A stretch of 33,082 nt of DNA from Mesaphorura yosii. Taxonomy: Eukaryota; Arthropoda; Collembola; Poduromorpha; Tullbergiidae. This document shows positions 21,131 through 31,304 of the stretch, piece by piece. Made by a program: the position numbers and the translations under genes. Below the pieces are notes generated by a model that saw nothing but the letters and a program-made list of their open reading frames with translations, did no database searches and was not told where the DNA came from. Each line of letters starts with the position of its first letter. The stretch's first letter is position 1. The DNA is taken from assembly GCA_009869945.1 (NCBI GenBank), contig WIXG01000605.1, forward strand, positions 1 to 33,082, read 5' to 3'.

Positions 21131-24100
21131 ATGCCTACAAATCTTAAGAGTCTGCTCTCGCGTTCGCGATCGAAGAATGAATTAAAGTCTACTCCAGCTC
21201 CAGCGTCAGCTCCGACGTCGGCGGCAGTGACGCCAGCGGAGCAGCAGCTCAGCGTGGAGTCCGCGACTGCCACTGCGACATTGCCAGAAAAAGAAAACCA
21301 AGCCCAACTTGATATTAAGTCACAGCCACAGTCACTGTCGGGTGCTAAATCTAGTCAGAGTCAAGACTCCGTTCCACCCGCCGTCAGTGTCATGAGGAGG
21401 GACCTCAGCACCAAGAGCCTTCACTCTACCTTCGGCTCGACAGTCACCACGACGACGACGACGGCCACGGTTGGCTCCACCATTATTCAGTCGCAGTCAC
21501 CGACCAAACTCAGCGTCGGCGAACGCGCGCCCATGCCCGGAGCCGGGCTAAGGAAATCTGAGACGATGCTCGCACTCACGCAGCTTTCTGGCAAGACCGG
21601 AGCAGTTCGTGACAAGATTTTCTCTGCCTCGACCCAAACGCTCTCCAGCCTCTTCTCGGCGTCTACGACGAAGCTGTTCTCTGGTTTCAAGGGCATCGGT
21701 ATGGGGAATCGGGCGAGCAGCCGGTCGCAGCAGTTGGCGAGCATCGAAGATAATTTGCAACAGGAGCAAGGGCGCGTCACGCCTGCGTCGGTGGCTCCAC
21801 TCACTCCAGTCAACAGGCTCCGGAAGAATTGGTCGGCAACCACGACAACGGCGGGCGGTCTCGGCTTCAGCAACAGCGGAAGCATGACGAGCCTCAATTC
21901 TCTGCTCCTGACCGCGACCGGCTGCCCTTGTTGCAGGGGCAACGCGGAACTCGTCCCCTGTCGCTTGTGTCTTTCTTCCGTCAAGCCCCACGAGACGGTA
22001 CAACTTCAGAAGTGTTCCTGTCGATACTGCAGAGAAGTAAGCCAAGCCATACCGACCAAGTTTACTAGATTACTAGTTTTCTTTTACTTTACTCTGCTCT
22101 GCTCTTCCTCCAAGGCATTCCGCGCATACAAGCGGCATAAGTTTTCTATCCAATTTAATAACGGAGGGCTCATAAATAATCTTGACGGCTCAAAGTGGCT
22201 GTCCAGCCATGGTAAAGAGAGAAAGATGGCACTGGCACGTGCCTGCTGGCTGGCCTGTGCTGTGCCAAGTCCAGGCGCGCTGGCACGCATTTTTGCTGGG
22301 CAATGGCCCGTCATTGGCGAGCGAGGAAGAAAGTAAGCAAGCACGAAAATGATGAGAACTCTTTCCCACCGTGTTATATTACCCACTTAACAAAATATAT
22401 GATGCGAGATGAAATTTCCCATGTCGGAGATTTAAAGCAAGCAATGCAGGAACCGAACAAAATAGCCTCCGGATGCGCCACGCCACACCAGAATTCGTTT
22501 ACTTAATAACTTGCTTCATTAATCATACAGCAGCAGCAGAGTGCGAGGAACAGCGAGCAAGGAACTTGTTGACAATTTCTCATGTTACTTGTTTCCAGCT
22601 TTTAATCCTCGTGTTTCTTGTCATCTTGTCCACAGTGTCTCGCAGAGTACTGCGCGTTCGAGATTCAGGAAGGCGCGTACGAAATCGCGTGCCCCGACGC
22701 TTCCTGCCCGGCGTCAGGCATCCTGACCCTGAAAGAAGTCGACGCCCTCGTCTCCGAACCCCTGCTGGAGAAGTTCAAGAGATTCAGACTCGCTCGAGGT
22801 ACTTTTAATTACCTGCAGATTGCGGCTTTTGTTATTGTAGTTTTGCTTGCGGTTTTGAGCTTTGGGGTTTGCTGCTCGCATTTGTTTTGCTTTCGAGTCA
22901 TTGAATCCCTTGCAGCCTTATCTCTCGGATTACTATTTGAATAGCAGCATAGGCGCAAATTGGAATTTGAACTGATAAGGCTTTGATTCAGAACTCCAAT
23001 TGTTATGTAAATATTGTTGGGAAATGCGGAGATTACATTCTTTTGTGTAAATTTTGGGTCTGCTTACTGCTTACTAAATGTTATGCTTTGCAAAATACGA
23101 AAGCGACGAGGTTTCAATTTCCACAATCCACAGGTTTCGACAACGACGACTGAAATACCAAATAACGAAATTAGGTCTATATTTAATTTCCTGTACACTG
23201 CAAACGATTTGCTGTTTGTACTGTGCTGATTGTACCGTGCGATTGCGCCACGGGAATTTATTCAAATAAGACCCGGCCACGGCTGTTGTTGATTAATTTG
23301 TATTGAAGAATAGAAGAATTGAACGTTTGCTCTGTAATTCTGTAATCTCGACTCTCGAGGATCCTATATCCGCCCGGCAAAGGGAAAAGCAAGCGTCTGG
23401 AATTAAAATTAGAATGAACGCTTTGTAATTTGTGTTCGTTAGCAATGAATTCCACGGAATAAGAGATCAATTCGCTTGTTATTGAACAATATATTAATTT
23501 ACATGCTTGTTTGCATTTCAGACGTCGAGATGGATGCGTACCTGTGCTGGTGCCCCGTTCCTGGCTGTGAGACAATTTGTCATATCGAACAAGTCTGCGA
23601 TTCGCCGCTAAAGTCTCGGTCGCGATCTGGTGGCGGTTCTCCTGCAAGAGTCGTCGCCCTCCGCGTGCAGTGCCCCGAATGCAGCACAGTCACCTGCGGC
23701 CGCTGCAAGCGCGCCTTCCACCACTCGCAAGAGCCGAGCTGCGATGCGTGGAAACGCCGTCTCATCAAAGAAGGCAAACTGAGCCCGGACGAGGACGAAG
23801 ACGTGCTGTACGGGCAAGGCCAAGGTGGCCTCGACTCGATCAAGCAGTGCCCGCACTGCCACGTACCTATCGAGAAGGACTCGGGATGTGCGCAGATGAT
23901 GTGCAAACGATGCAAGCACGTGTTTTGCTGGTACTGTCTCCAGTCACTTGATGTAAGTCGTGCACAAATTAATTTCTGGGCACGTCCCGCATTAATTATG
24001 TTAACTGTTCGCACGTCACGTTAACTGATGGAATGTTGTCTGTCTGTCTGTGTTGCGCAGGATGATTTCTTGCTCCGCCACTACGACCGAGGCCCCTGTA

Positions 24101-24339
24101 AGAACAAACTCGGCCACTCACGAGCCTCCATCATCTGGCACCGTGCTCAAGTCATTGGCATCTTCGCAGGCTTCGGAATACTCGTCGTCCTTGCCTCGCC
24201 GCTCCTCATCCTCGCCGCGCCCTGCCTTCTCTGCTGCCGCTGCCGGTACTGCTCGACGAAAGACGGCGACGGCAGCGCAGAAGTGACGCTGACCTCCAGC
24301 TCGACCGCCAGCCAGTTCCAGCATGCGACGATTATCTAA
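21131..24339 (+). CDS. Rnf144: RNF144-type RBR E3 ubiquitin ligase, membrane-anchored
   Basis: Four coding exons (21131-22036, 22636-22798, 23522-23952, 24061-24339) join in frame and give 592 residues. RBR ligases receive ubiquitin from an E2 onto a RING2 cysteine before passing it to the substrate. RING1 has C277, C280, C295, C297, C300 and C303, then CPDASC at 321-326. The IBR spans about 365-430. RING2 starts at CPHC (466-469), with catalytic C479 in GCAQMMCKRC and then CWYC. The block LGHSRASIIWHRAQVIGIFA matches vertebrate RNF144A closely. A transmembrane helix lies at about 531-559 with a GxxxG pair (G533, G537). Vertebrate RNF144A is about 290 residues, so this protein carries roughly 260 extra N-terminal residues, rich in Ser/Thr/Ala/Gln, with a Thr run at 106-111 and an extra CPCC at 265-268. 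Introns of 599 and 723 bp are noncoding. The start has A at -3. Confidence 0.94.
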
Positions 24340-25185
24340 ACCTGAGCCGCTAATCGTTATTCGGGCCCTCGAGTCTTGTTATTCAAGTCAAGAAAATTGT
24401 GTTTCTTAGTCAATGCCGAACAGAAATGTGATTTACTTTACCGTAACCGTATGCAAAGAGGCGCTGGGAATACAAAAGTATTGTTGCTTATTGTTGCAAG
24501 TCAAGGCCAAAAATGTTTGCTTCGCGTTTCCAATTCTCATAATTAAGGAAATGACTGTGACTATAGCCAAGCCAAACCACGCGACGTGACTCGTGGCTGA
24601 ATGGGCTCAAGGCGCCAAGCGTAGGAACTGTAAGCAAAATTGTGAAGTGAACTTAAATGCGCTGCGCTGCAGCCGACAATGGCAACTTAACCTCTGTATC
24701 TGTAATTATGTAATCATTTGTGATACCCATCAATATTGTAAATGTAAAGATCCGATAAGGCCGAAGTCGCGAAAGCCAAGCCAAATCCAAACTCAACAAG
24801 TCTTGAAGTCTTCGATGTGCGGTGACAATAATCGCGAATCACGCCAACGAATTATCAGAGTAATTAGTAATCATTCTAATTATTCGCATCACGAATCACG
24901 ATGTAACTGATCTCGTCAGTAGTTGTTTAGCTTCTTAATTAGTCTTAGTAGGACTTGAAATTAGATAAGATGAGATTAAAATCGATGTCTTTTAATTGAT
25001 TTTGAGTTGAGATTTCCAGTTTTTGTAAAGGTTTTTTATTTTTGTGATCCCGCACGTATTTATTCGTACGTATGTTAAATGCGTGGACGTTGTGTTAACT
25101 ATTAAACTTAAGTGTACATTGTGCAAAAAAAGGGAGAGCTGTGAAATTTAAATCTAAACTGCTGTGCTGTTAGAATTGGAATAAA
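24340..25185 (+). other. 3' UTR of the RNF144-type gene
   Basis: AT-rich sequence without coding features runs from the stop codon to an AATAAA at 25180-25185, implying a 3' UTR of about 860 nt. GAATCACG words recur here (near 24835 and 24893), as in the large spacer upstream. Confidence 0.5.
25180..25185 (+). terminator. Poly(A) signal AATAAA
   Basis: This is the first canonical signal on the plus strand after the RNF144 stop codon. Confidence 0.55.
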
Positions 25186-25625
25186 ATTTAGAGCGAACTC
25201 GCCGATAAACTGACCGACTCTCCACGAAATTCTTCATTTTTTCCACCGCACACGCACATGCAGCGAGCGCGTTTCACTATTCCCAGCCACAGGACACAAT
25301 GGAAAAGTACAAAGAGCGTGATTAAAAAGCAGTAATAATTAACATTAGAATTAACAGCATGTCAGGCCATACTGGTCTTTGTCCAGTCCAATAGTAGAAT
25401 GGCAGAAAGCATGTAGCAAGTAGCACCGTTCGACGAATTGCGAATTGCAAATTATCAATTTATATCTCTTAGTAAATGTAAATGGTCTTTAAAATTAAGT
25501 TGTTTTCGTTCTTTTGGGATTTGCTTCACAGGAAAGCACAGACGACCGGACAAGCCAATTAATCCAAGCCAAACCCTCTTTGAGGTTGAAGGCTGAAGAA
25601 GAACGACAACGACTCCCATTTAAAA
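25186..25625 (+). promoter_or_regulatory. Promoter and 5' UTR region of the Tret1-like gene
   Basis: An acceptor TTGCTTCACAG at 25521-25531 marks the start of the exon (25532) that carries the ATG at 25626. At least one upstream noncoding exon is therefore expected. A TTTATAT near 25458 is the only TATA-like word and has no clear initiator after it. No other gene is seen between the RNF144 poly(A) signal and this exon. Confidence 0.4.
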
Positions 25626-27465
25626 ATGGACATCAAGCGCAAGCCCAGCGCGGAGGATTCGCAGTGGCAAGAATTCGTCGATGTCGACATGGAAGTCGAC
25701 GGCCATATCAGCGATTGCGACGACCAAGACAAAGACAAAGATAACAACGGCTCTCGGCTTTGGTCGACGGGATTCTGGCGCCAGCTTTACGCGGCGGCTG
25801 CAAGTAAGTTCCTCGTCGCTCGAGCCCGAGACAAAGACACACATGTTTCATCGACTGCTCTGTCCTTTCAGGCAACATGAGCTCCGCCGCTCTTGGCGCA
25901 GTCCTCTGTTGGACGGCGACTGCTTTGCCCGACCTCCGCACAACGACCAAATTCAGCTTCACGGCGGCGCAGGAAAACTGGATCGGCCCCTTCGCTTCCG
26001 TAAGTCATGATTCGTAATTCACAAAGTCTGTGCGGTGAGCGAGTTCGCATGTTTAATTGGCGATCTTTCTCGTAGCTGGGCGCCATCATCGCCTGCCCCA
26101 TCGCCGGGCTCCTCATCGACCAGCTGGGGCGTCGGAAATCTCTGCTCATCCTGAACTTGCCGTACCTCCTAGGATTTCTCATTATCGGCTTCGCACAGAA
26201 CGTGGAAATGATTTATCTGGGGCGACTCATCACCGGATTCTGCGTTGGGTGCTTCTCCATCGCCGCGCCGGTATTTGTAACGGAATTCTCGAGCCCAAGC
26301 ATCCGCGGTGCGTTTGCGTCGGGATTCGACATGATGACGACGGTGGGAATACTTTACATGTAAGTTAAATGATAAATGGAACCATGCTCGCAGGCTTTTC
26401 TGGAGCACGCGACTTGATTGCCTTGTTATTTGCCTTGTCGGCTCCAGATTTCTCGTTGGGACCTACGCTTCGTGGGAGGTGCAGGCCTTCGCGTGCGGAG
26501 GGCTGGCGTTTGTGTGCTACGCAATGCTTTTTTTTGTACCCGAATCGCCGAGGTATCTCGTCGAAAAGAAACGGAGCGTCGAAGCTAAATTGGCGCTGGC
26601 CTGGTTCAGGGGCGAAAAAGCCCCCGCCCCCAATTCGGTCACAATCACACATCGAAGCTCTGGAAGGGTCGAAGCTGAGCTAGCGGAGCTAGAAAAATCC
26701 ATGGAGGAGTCGCTGTCAAAAACCTTCACCCTACACAGCATTTTCACTGCATCCGTGCTGAAGCCGACGGGAATCGGACTGGCGCTGATGATCTTCCAGC
26801 AACTCTCCGGAATTGACGCGGTCGCGTTCTATCTTGTCGACATTTTCAGTTCGACGGGGACAAACATCAACCCGAACTTGTCGACGAACATCATCGGCAT
26901 CGTGCAGGTATTTGCGACGATCGTCTGCGCACTCGTGATTGACAAGTACGGACGCCGAGTGTTGCTCCTCGTATCAGAAGTTTTTATGGTGCTGTCCCTG
27001 GCTGGCCTGGGCCTCTTTTTCTACCTCCGAAAGGAAGAGCAGAAGGGGCCCACCGTGGAGGTGGCGGTTAGCTCGAGCCTCGCCTGGCTCCCGCTGACGA
27101 GTCTCCTTGTCTACGTCGTCGCCTTCTCTGTCGGCTTCGGCCCGATTCCGTGGCTCATCGTCCCCGAAATTGCCCCGCTGCACGCGAAAGGCGCTGTCAG
27201 TGGGGTCGTGACGATTTCCCGGTGGGGTCTTGGTTTCGTCGTCACGCTAGTCTTCAAGGATGTGATGAACGCGCTGGGGGACGACGGATGCTACTGGCTC
27301 TTCGGGGCATTTTGTGCGCTGGGAGCGGTCTTTGTGTACTTCTTCGTGCCCGAGACGAAGGGAAAGACTCTCGAAGAGATTCAGCAGTACTTCAATCCTC
27401 CGCCTGCGCTGCCTCTGCCTTCAAAGCGCCCAAGTCAAGATTCAGCGGGCCCCGCACACGTCTGA
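25626..27465 (+). CDS. Facilitated trehalose/sugar transporter, Tret1-like (MFS)
   Basis: Four exons (25626-25803, 25872-25999, 26076-26359, 26448-27465) with introns of 68, 76 and 88 bp give 535 residues. The product is a plasma-membrane uniporter of the major facilitator sugar family. In arthropods the closest group moves trehalose or hexoses between haemolymph and tissues. Signature motifs are all present: DQLGRR (117-122) between TM2 and TM3, PESPR (228-232) after TM6, QQLSG (314-318) in TM7, DKYGRR (362-367), GPIPW (428-432) in TM10, and PETKGKTLEEI (498-508) after TM12. The cytosolic N-terminus of about 60 residues has an acidic stretch (DCDDQDKDKD, 30-39). Start: AAAATGG context, the first ATG of its exon frame. 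Substrate cannot be told from sequence: trehalose, glucose or another sugar are all possible. Confidence 0.93.
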
Positions 27466-28483
27466 CTTGACCATTTCTTGTTTTGAAAACAAGGAATTAA
27501 ATTAATTCATCACTTTCAGTGCTGCGCACTAAATCATTTATTCACGATCTAGTCACTGTTGGCGACGAAGAAGAGAAGATTTGAAACGTTTCATGTCTCT
27601 TTGTAATATAGTTGTATGGCATATGAGTTGAGGTTCAGCACTGCATCTGCGCAGTGCAATGCGTTTACATGTCGATTCTTATTTTTCCTTTGTGTAAAAA
27701 AAGCGTTCCTTTGTTTTGGGACTGTGAGTCCGAGTAAGTTCAGAGGAAAAAAAGAGGATCCGAAGAGAGAAGTCGAATGGCAGCAGAGGCTCTATAATTA
27801 AGCTAAGAATTTTTTCTGTTGAATTAACTGGAGCAAAGTGCGTTAATAAACTTGAGTTATAGTTAAATTGACTGGCTACCGCCATGTATTTGCTTTTCTG
27901 CACTGATTCTGGACATTGCGTGATCATCTCATAAACCTGGTCCAACTCTAGCAGAAAGAACGTGGGGGTCCTTCTTTGTGTAAACTTTGGTGTCTCTTGG
28001 AAAACGTGTGGAGCAGTGCACTGAAATTTTTCAGCGGACTGACCCAATCGAAGTCTACAATGGAGACAGCATCGATCGAGATTACTTTCGGAGTATCCGG
28101 CTCGAGTTCTCTCGCCGCGCCTCAAAGGCGCCCCTGACTTGTGGACAGCCATGCAAGTGCTCAGCAATTCACTGCAGCGTACCACGAGCTTTGTGCTTCG
28201 TGTTCCAGCGGTGGTTCCTGTGTGGATGCATCAAGTCCAGATTTGCTTCTATAAAAATTAGGTTGCGTACTGTGAAGTTGGTAATCAGTGGACGAAGGAG
28301 TTTGTGTATGAAAGCCACATGACTGGGTCATTCAGATTTCTAATTGCGTGACGTACGACATGACACAACTCTTTAATTAGTTTGATCAGTCTAAAGTATC
28401 ATCCAAGTTTAAAGGAGCCACACTCAGTTAACTTATTGAGTATTAGTACATTAAATGATCAGGACTTTGGCCTTAATTAGCAA
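27466..28483. other. Convergent 3' region between the transporter and the FN3/Ig gene
   Basis: The left part should be transporter 3' UTR, ending near AATAAA at 27845-27850. On the minus strand TTTAAT near 28371 reads as ATTAAA and could end the FN3/Ig gene. A minus-strand frame open over 27679-28185 (168 codons, no ATG at its head; first ATG gives about 157) has no recognisable domain. A plus-strand ATG near 28059 opens only 25 codons. Confidence 0.4.
27845..27850 (+). terminator. Poly(A) signal AATAAA
   Basis: This is a canonical hexamer 380 bp after the transporter stop. An earlier variant ATTAAA near 27496 could also be used. Confidence 0.5.
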
Positions 28484-30814
28484 TTAGCGATTTAGCCTCC
28501 ACAGCGCCCGCAACACGACGAGAAGCATCCCGACACTCACAAACAGGTTCAAATACTTCACGAAAAGGGACGCAATAACCAACGTCAGAGCGCCGTAATT
28601 GAGGGCAAGGCGTCCCAGCCCGACTGGCATCGCCAAGGGCTCCCTATCGATGACCTCCTCCAGCTCATCACTCCAGAAGTCTTCGGCTTCTCTTGGTTGA
28701 TTGCCCGACGGCCGCAGCGGAGCCTTGGCTTCAGTTTCTTTGCGGTCATGTTCTCCTCGGCTCCGCAGTTGGCTATTGTAATAAGGCTCCTCCAGCAACT
28801 CCTTCGCCGTTTCCAGGTCCATTTCAAGACTCGCCCTGCTCGTCCGCCCCGAATCCAGCCTTTCCTTCGACGTTTTAATGCTGCACGACGACTTGAAGAG
28901 GGTCAGACTCGATTTGACCTCTACAACCTCGCCAAAGTCTGACGCCTCGCCCTCGGAGTCCGTTTCGTATATCTGGTGAGCACTTCCGGCATATCCGGCG
29001 CCGCCATCGGTCCGTCCGCCTCCGACCTTGATGGTGTCGGTTGGGAATTGGTTTTGGCCTTTGTTGAACGAATGGCGCTTGAGGAGCCCATAGACGCCGT
29101 CTGGTGTCGTGAGCCCCGTGTCGTGGTAATGATCAAGGACATTTGGGGTCGTGGAGGATTTGCGGGCGTTCATCCTCGGGCTACCGCCAGGGCTAGGGCT
29201 TGGTCTCCTGGGGCTCACGTCGCGGTGGTCGGCGCGAGCTCGGGTGAGGTACGGGCTTGAGCTGGAGCCTTTTCGGGGGTACACAAATTCCGATTCCGGA
29301 GCTGTCAGCCTTGAGTGACTTGAAACTGGGCTTGAGCTGCTGTGGAGCCCAACTCCATTCACTCTTCGCGCCTTGTCTGATTCGAGCTCCTCACTCCCGA
29401 TTGTTATCTTTGGGCTCTGTTTTGGCACGATTGGGGCCTTTGTTGTCGTCGCCGTGGCCGTTGCGAGCATGGCCCAATCAGGCTTGCTCGTTTTCCTTGC
29501 TGATGCTGATGGTTCTGCTTCAATCACTGTTCGCTGCGTTGGTTCACTGGCGTCCTCATCCTCGTCAATCGACTCCTCCAGCGGACCCATGAGGCCAGAG
29601 CTCCGATCCGGGATGAACAGCACGCCTGTCGCCGGGCTCGGGTCGCTGATTCCGTAAGGGTTCTCCGCCTTGACCCGAAACATGTACCGGGACCCTGGAA
29701 TCAGGTCCCTGAGCCGAGCCGCCTTATTCCTCGTCGTGGTGGCAGAGAGCCAACAGTCCCAACCCTCTCTGAAATACTCCACGACGTAGCCTCCGACTTC
29801 GCACCCTCCGTCGTCGTCGACCTCATCCCACTCCACGAGACATGAGTCGTCTTTCTGCAGGGTGATGCGTGGCGAGTCGGCAGGCGCCGATGGGCGATCG
29901 GCGACGGTTACGAGCAGGCTCAGTCGGTCGACGCCAAATTCGTTCTGCACGGTGAGCTCATACTCGCCCCGATCTTCTCGCTGAATATTGTCAATCTTGA
30001 GCGTCGCCTGCGTGCCCAGCTGCGGGGCTTGCGTATCCATTCGCGAGGCAGGCGCTCCGTTGTGTGTCCACCGAATTGCAGGGGTTGGATGCCCAGTCAC
30101 GGGGAACCGAATTCGGAGCGGCTCGCCTACCCGTGCGAAAATATGCGGATCGGACGGCGGGCTGATGTGTGGCGGGACTCCGACGACGAGCCGGCAGCCC
30201 GTTTCGACGGCCCCATGCACGTTTGCCACTCTGCACTTGATCTGGCCTTGCATCGTCTTCGGGACGGAGCGGAGAATGAGTCGAGGACCACGTGGCTCCA
30301 TGTTTGGCGACTGCACAAGCTCAATATCATTGTAGAACCACGTGTAGCGGGGTTGGGGCTTAGCGATGGCACGCACTTGGAAGGAGACGACTCCACCCTC
30401 GACCACCGTCGCCACGTCGTCGAGCTCCTTCAGGAAACTCGGCCCGCACTCGTCCCCACCAAGAATGAGGTCCTCGCTTGGTTCCGAAGCGTCCGAGTAG
30501 CCCAGCAGGTTCTCGGCGATGATCCGGAAGTTGTACACGCCAAAATCGAGGTTTCGGACGAACGCCGACGTTTCGCCGATGGGGCCCATCGTCGTGTACT
30601 CGGCTGCGTGTGTGGTCTTGAACTGGAGGAAGTAGCCAAATACTGGGCAGCCCCCGTCGTAAGGCGGTGGCTGCCACTCGATGTAGACGGAGTACGGGTC
30701 ATCTTCGGTGGGCTGGGCGTACGGCTGCGGAGGGGCTTCGGGAGGCTCGGCGTTGGCGGGCACTTTGTACTTTCGCTTGCCGCTGCCGCCACCGCTGCTG
30801 TGTTTATTGCCCAT
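28484..30814 (-). CDS. FN3-Ig-Ig-FN3 scaffold protein with N-myristoylation signal and C-terminal membrane anchor
   Basis: A single coding exon of 776 residues. Domains: FN3 at about 22-118 (IEWQPPPYDGG ... YNFRIIAENLLGYS), I-set Ig at 126-212, a second Ig at 215-305 (DRGEYELTVQNEFG), FN3 at 306-402 (LVEWDEVDDDGG ... YMFRVKAENPYG). These are titin/twitchin/myosin-binding-protein-style intracellular modules. Residues 403-725 are Ser/Pro-rich and probably disordered, with SP sites. A hydrophobic stretch at 738-771 ends five residues from the C-terminus, as in tail-anchored proteins. The start MGNKHSS fits the N-myristoylation pattern (Gly2, Ser6). There is no signal peptide, so the Ig/FN3 part should be cytosolic. 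An acceptor CTTGCAG immediately precedes the ATG; the upstream reading of MQ needs a TTG start and was not used. A muscle role, for example linking sarcomere to membrane, is inferred from the domains. Confidence 0.85.
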   Translation of the reverse strand: MGNKHSSGGGSGKRKYKVPANAEPPEAPPQPYAQPTEDDPYSVYIEWQPPPYDGGCPVFGYFLQFKTTHAAEYTTMGPIGETSAFVRNLDFGVYNFRIIAENLLGYSDASEPSEDLILGGDECGPSFLKELDDVATVVEGGVVSFQVRAIAKPQPRYTWFYNDIELVQSPNMEPRGPRLILRSVPKTMQGQIKCRVANVHGAVETGCRLVVGVPPHISPPSDPHIFARVGEPLRIRFPVTGHPTPAIRWTHNGAPASRMDTQAPQLGTQATLKIDNIQREDRGEYELTVQNEFGVDRLSLLVTVADRPSAPADSPRITLQKDDSCLVEWDEVDDDGGCEVGGYVVEYFREGWDCWLSATTTRNKAARLRDLIPGSRYMFRVKAENPYGISDPSPATGVLFIPDRSSGLMGPLEESIDEDEDASEPTQRTVIEAEPSASARKTSKPDWAMLATATATTTKAPIVPKQSPKITIGSEELESDKARRVNGVGLHSSSSPVSSHSRLTAPESEFVYPRKGSSSSPYLTRARADHRDVSPRRPSPSPGGSPRMNARKSSTTPNVLDHYHDTGLTTPDGVYGLLKRHSFNKGQNQFPTDTIKVGGGRTDGGAGYAGSAHQIYETDSEGEASDFGEVVEVKSSLTLFKSSCSIKTSKERLDSGRTSRASLEMDLETAKELLEEPYYNSQLRSRGEHDRKETEAKAPLRPSGNQPREAEDFWSDELEEVIDREPLAMPVGLGRLALNYGALTLVIASLFVKYLNLFVSVGMLLVVLRALWRLNR

Positions 30815-30913
30815 CTGCAAGTAAGTCGGTCAATTGTCAATGCTCACTCCGAAATTAGTTCAGTTTCACTAATTAATTGCACTAATTAGCTGCGCTTGGC
30901 ACTTAACACTCAC
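30815..30913 (-). other. 99-bp 5' intron of the FN3/Ig gene
   Basis: On the minus strand a strong donor GTGAGT starts at 30913 and the acceptor ACTTGCAG ends at 30815, directly against the ATG. The size matches other short introns in the window. Splicing joins a TGA-ended leader exon to the ATG. Confidence 0.55.
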
Positions 30914-30997
30914 TCAAATTAGAATCTTCACGTAGTCGCCGTCGTCGTCGTCGTCGCCAATCGCCATGCCTCGCTTCTTCTTTTCGCATTCGTCCAT
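30914..30997 (-). CDS. Upstream ORF of the FN3/Ig gene, 27 codons
   Basis: On the minus strand an ATG at 30997 opens 27 codons: a basic start (ECEKKKRG), five Asp from a (GAC)5 tract, then DYVKILI. The TGA occupies the last three bases of the exon. After removal of the 99-bp intron the order is TGA then ATG, in one frame. It may act as a translational control ORF; an in-frame leader reached by stop readthrough is also conceivable. Whether it is transcribed is not known from sequence. Confidence 0.35.
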   Translation of the reverse strand: MDECEKKKRGMAIGDDDDDGDYVKILI

Positions 30998-31025
30998 GTG
31001 GTCTTCTGTAGTCGTCGTCGTCGTC
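30941..31025. repeat. Two (GTC)5 microsatellites
   Basis: Five GTC units lie at 30941-30955 and five more at 31011-31025, in the leader region of the FN3/Ig gene. The first encodes the Asp run of the upstream ORF. Confidence 0.85.
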
Positions 31026-31304
31026 GATGATCGGCCAATGTTTACGGTACAGTACGATACGACTTACGAGGTGAAGATGATTACGTAATCTATTTTTAAC
31101 ATTTTCTGAAGACCGAGCAGGGAAAGCCAAACAGGACGAGAAAGAAGATGAAATGAGCAACAAAAGATCCGTTCGGTTCTCAGCTGGAAAAGAGCCAAAC
31201 CTGGTCTAATCTGTCCAAGAAAAAAGAAATGCTTGCCACTTGCTGCGCCAAGCACGCGTGTGCTTCATGACACCCTGCCTTGTCTGTTTAATCAGTAATC
31301 AGTT
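31026..31304. other. Upstream region of the FN3/Ig gene
   Basis: No coding sequence is supported. A minus-strand donor-like CTC|GTAAGT lies near 31065, so another noncoding exon may exist here. No TATA box was seen. Confidence 0.35.

Noticed and set aside
21487..22045. Two 165-codon minus-strand ORFs opposite RNF144 exon 1
   Set aside because: They are antisense shadows of a Ser/Thr-rich coding exon and have no features of their own.
23580..24014. 144-codon minus-strand ORF opposite the RBR domain
   Set aside because: The sense strand encodes the conserved IBR and RING2; the Cys-rich look of the antisense product follows from that.
30814..30820. Start of the FN3/Ig protein two codons further upstream (MQMGNK)
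   Set aside because: The first codon there is TTG, and those bases belong to the splice acceptor CTTGCAG, so the ATG at 30814 is preferred.
30029..30889. 286-codon plus-strand ORF opposite the FN3/Ig gene
   Set aside because: The opposite strand encodes clear FN3 and Ig domains. This frame has no domain and is a codon-bias shadow.
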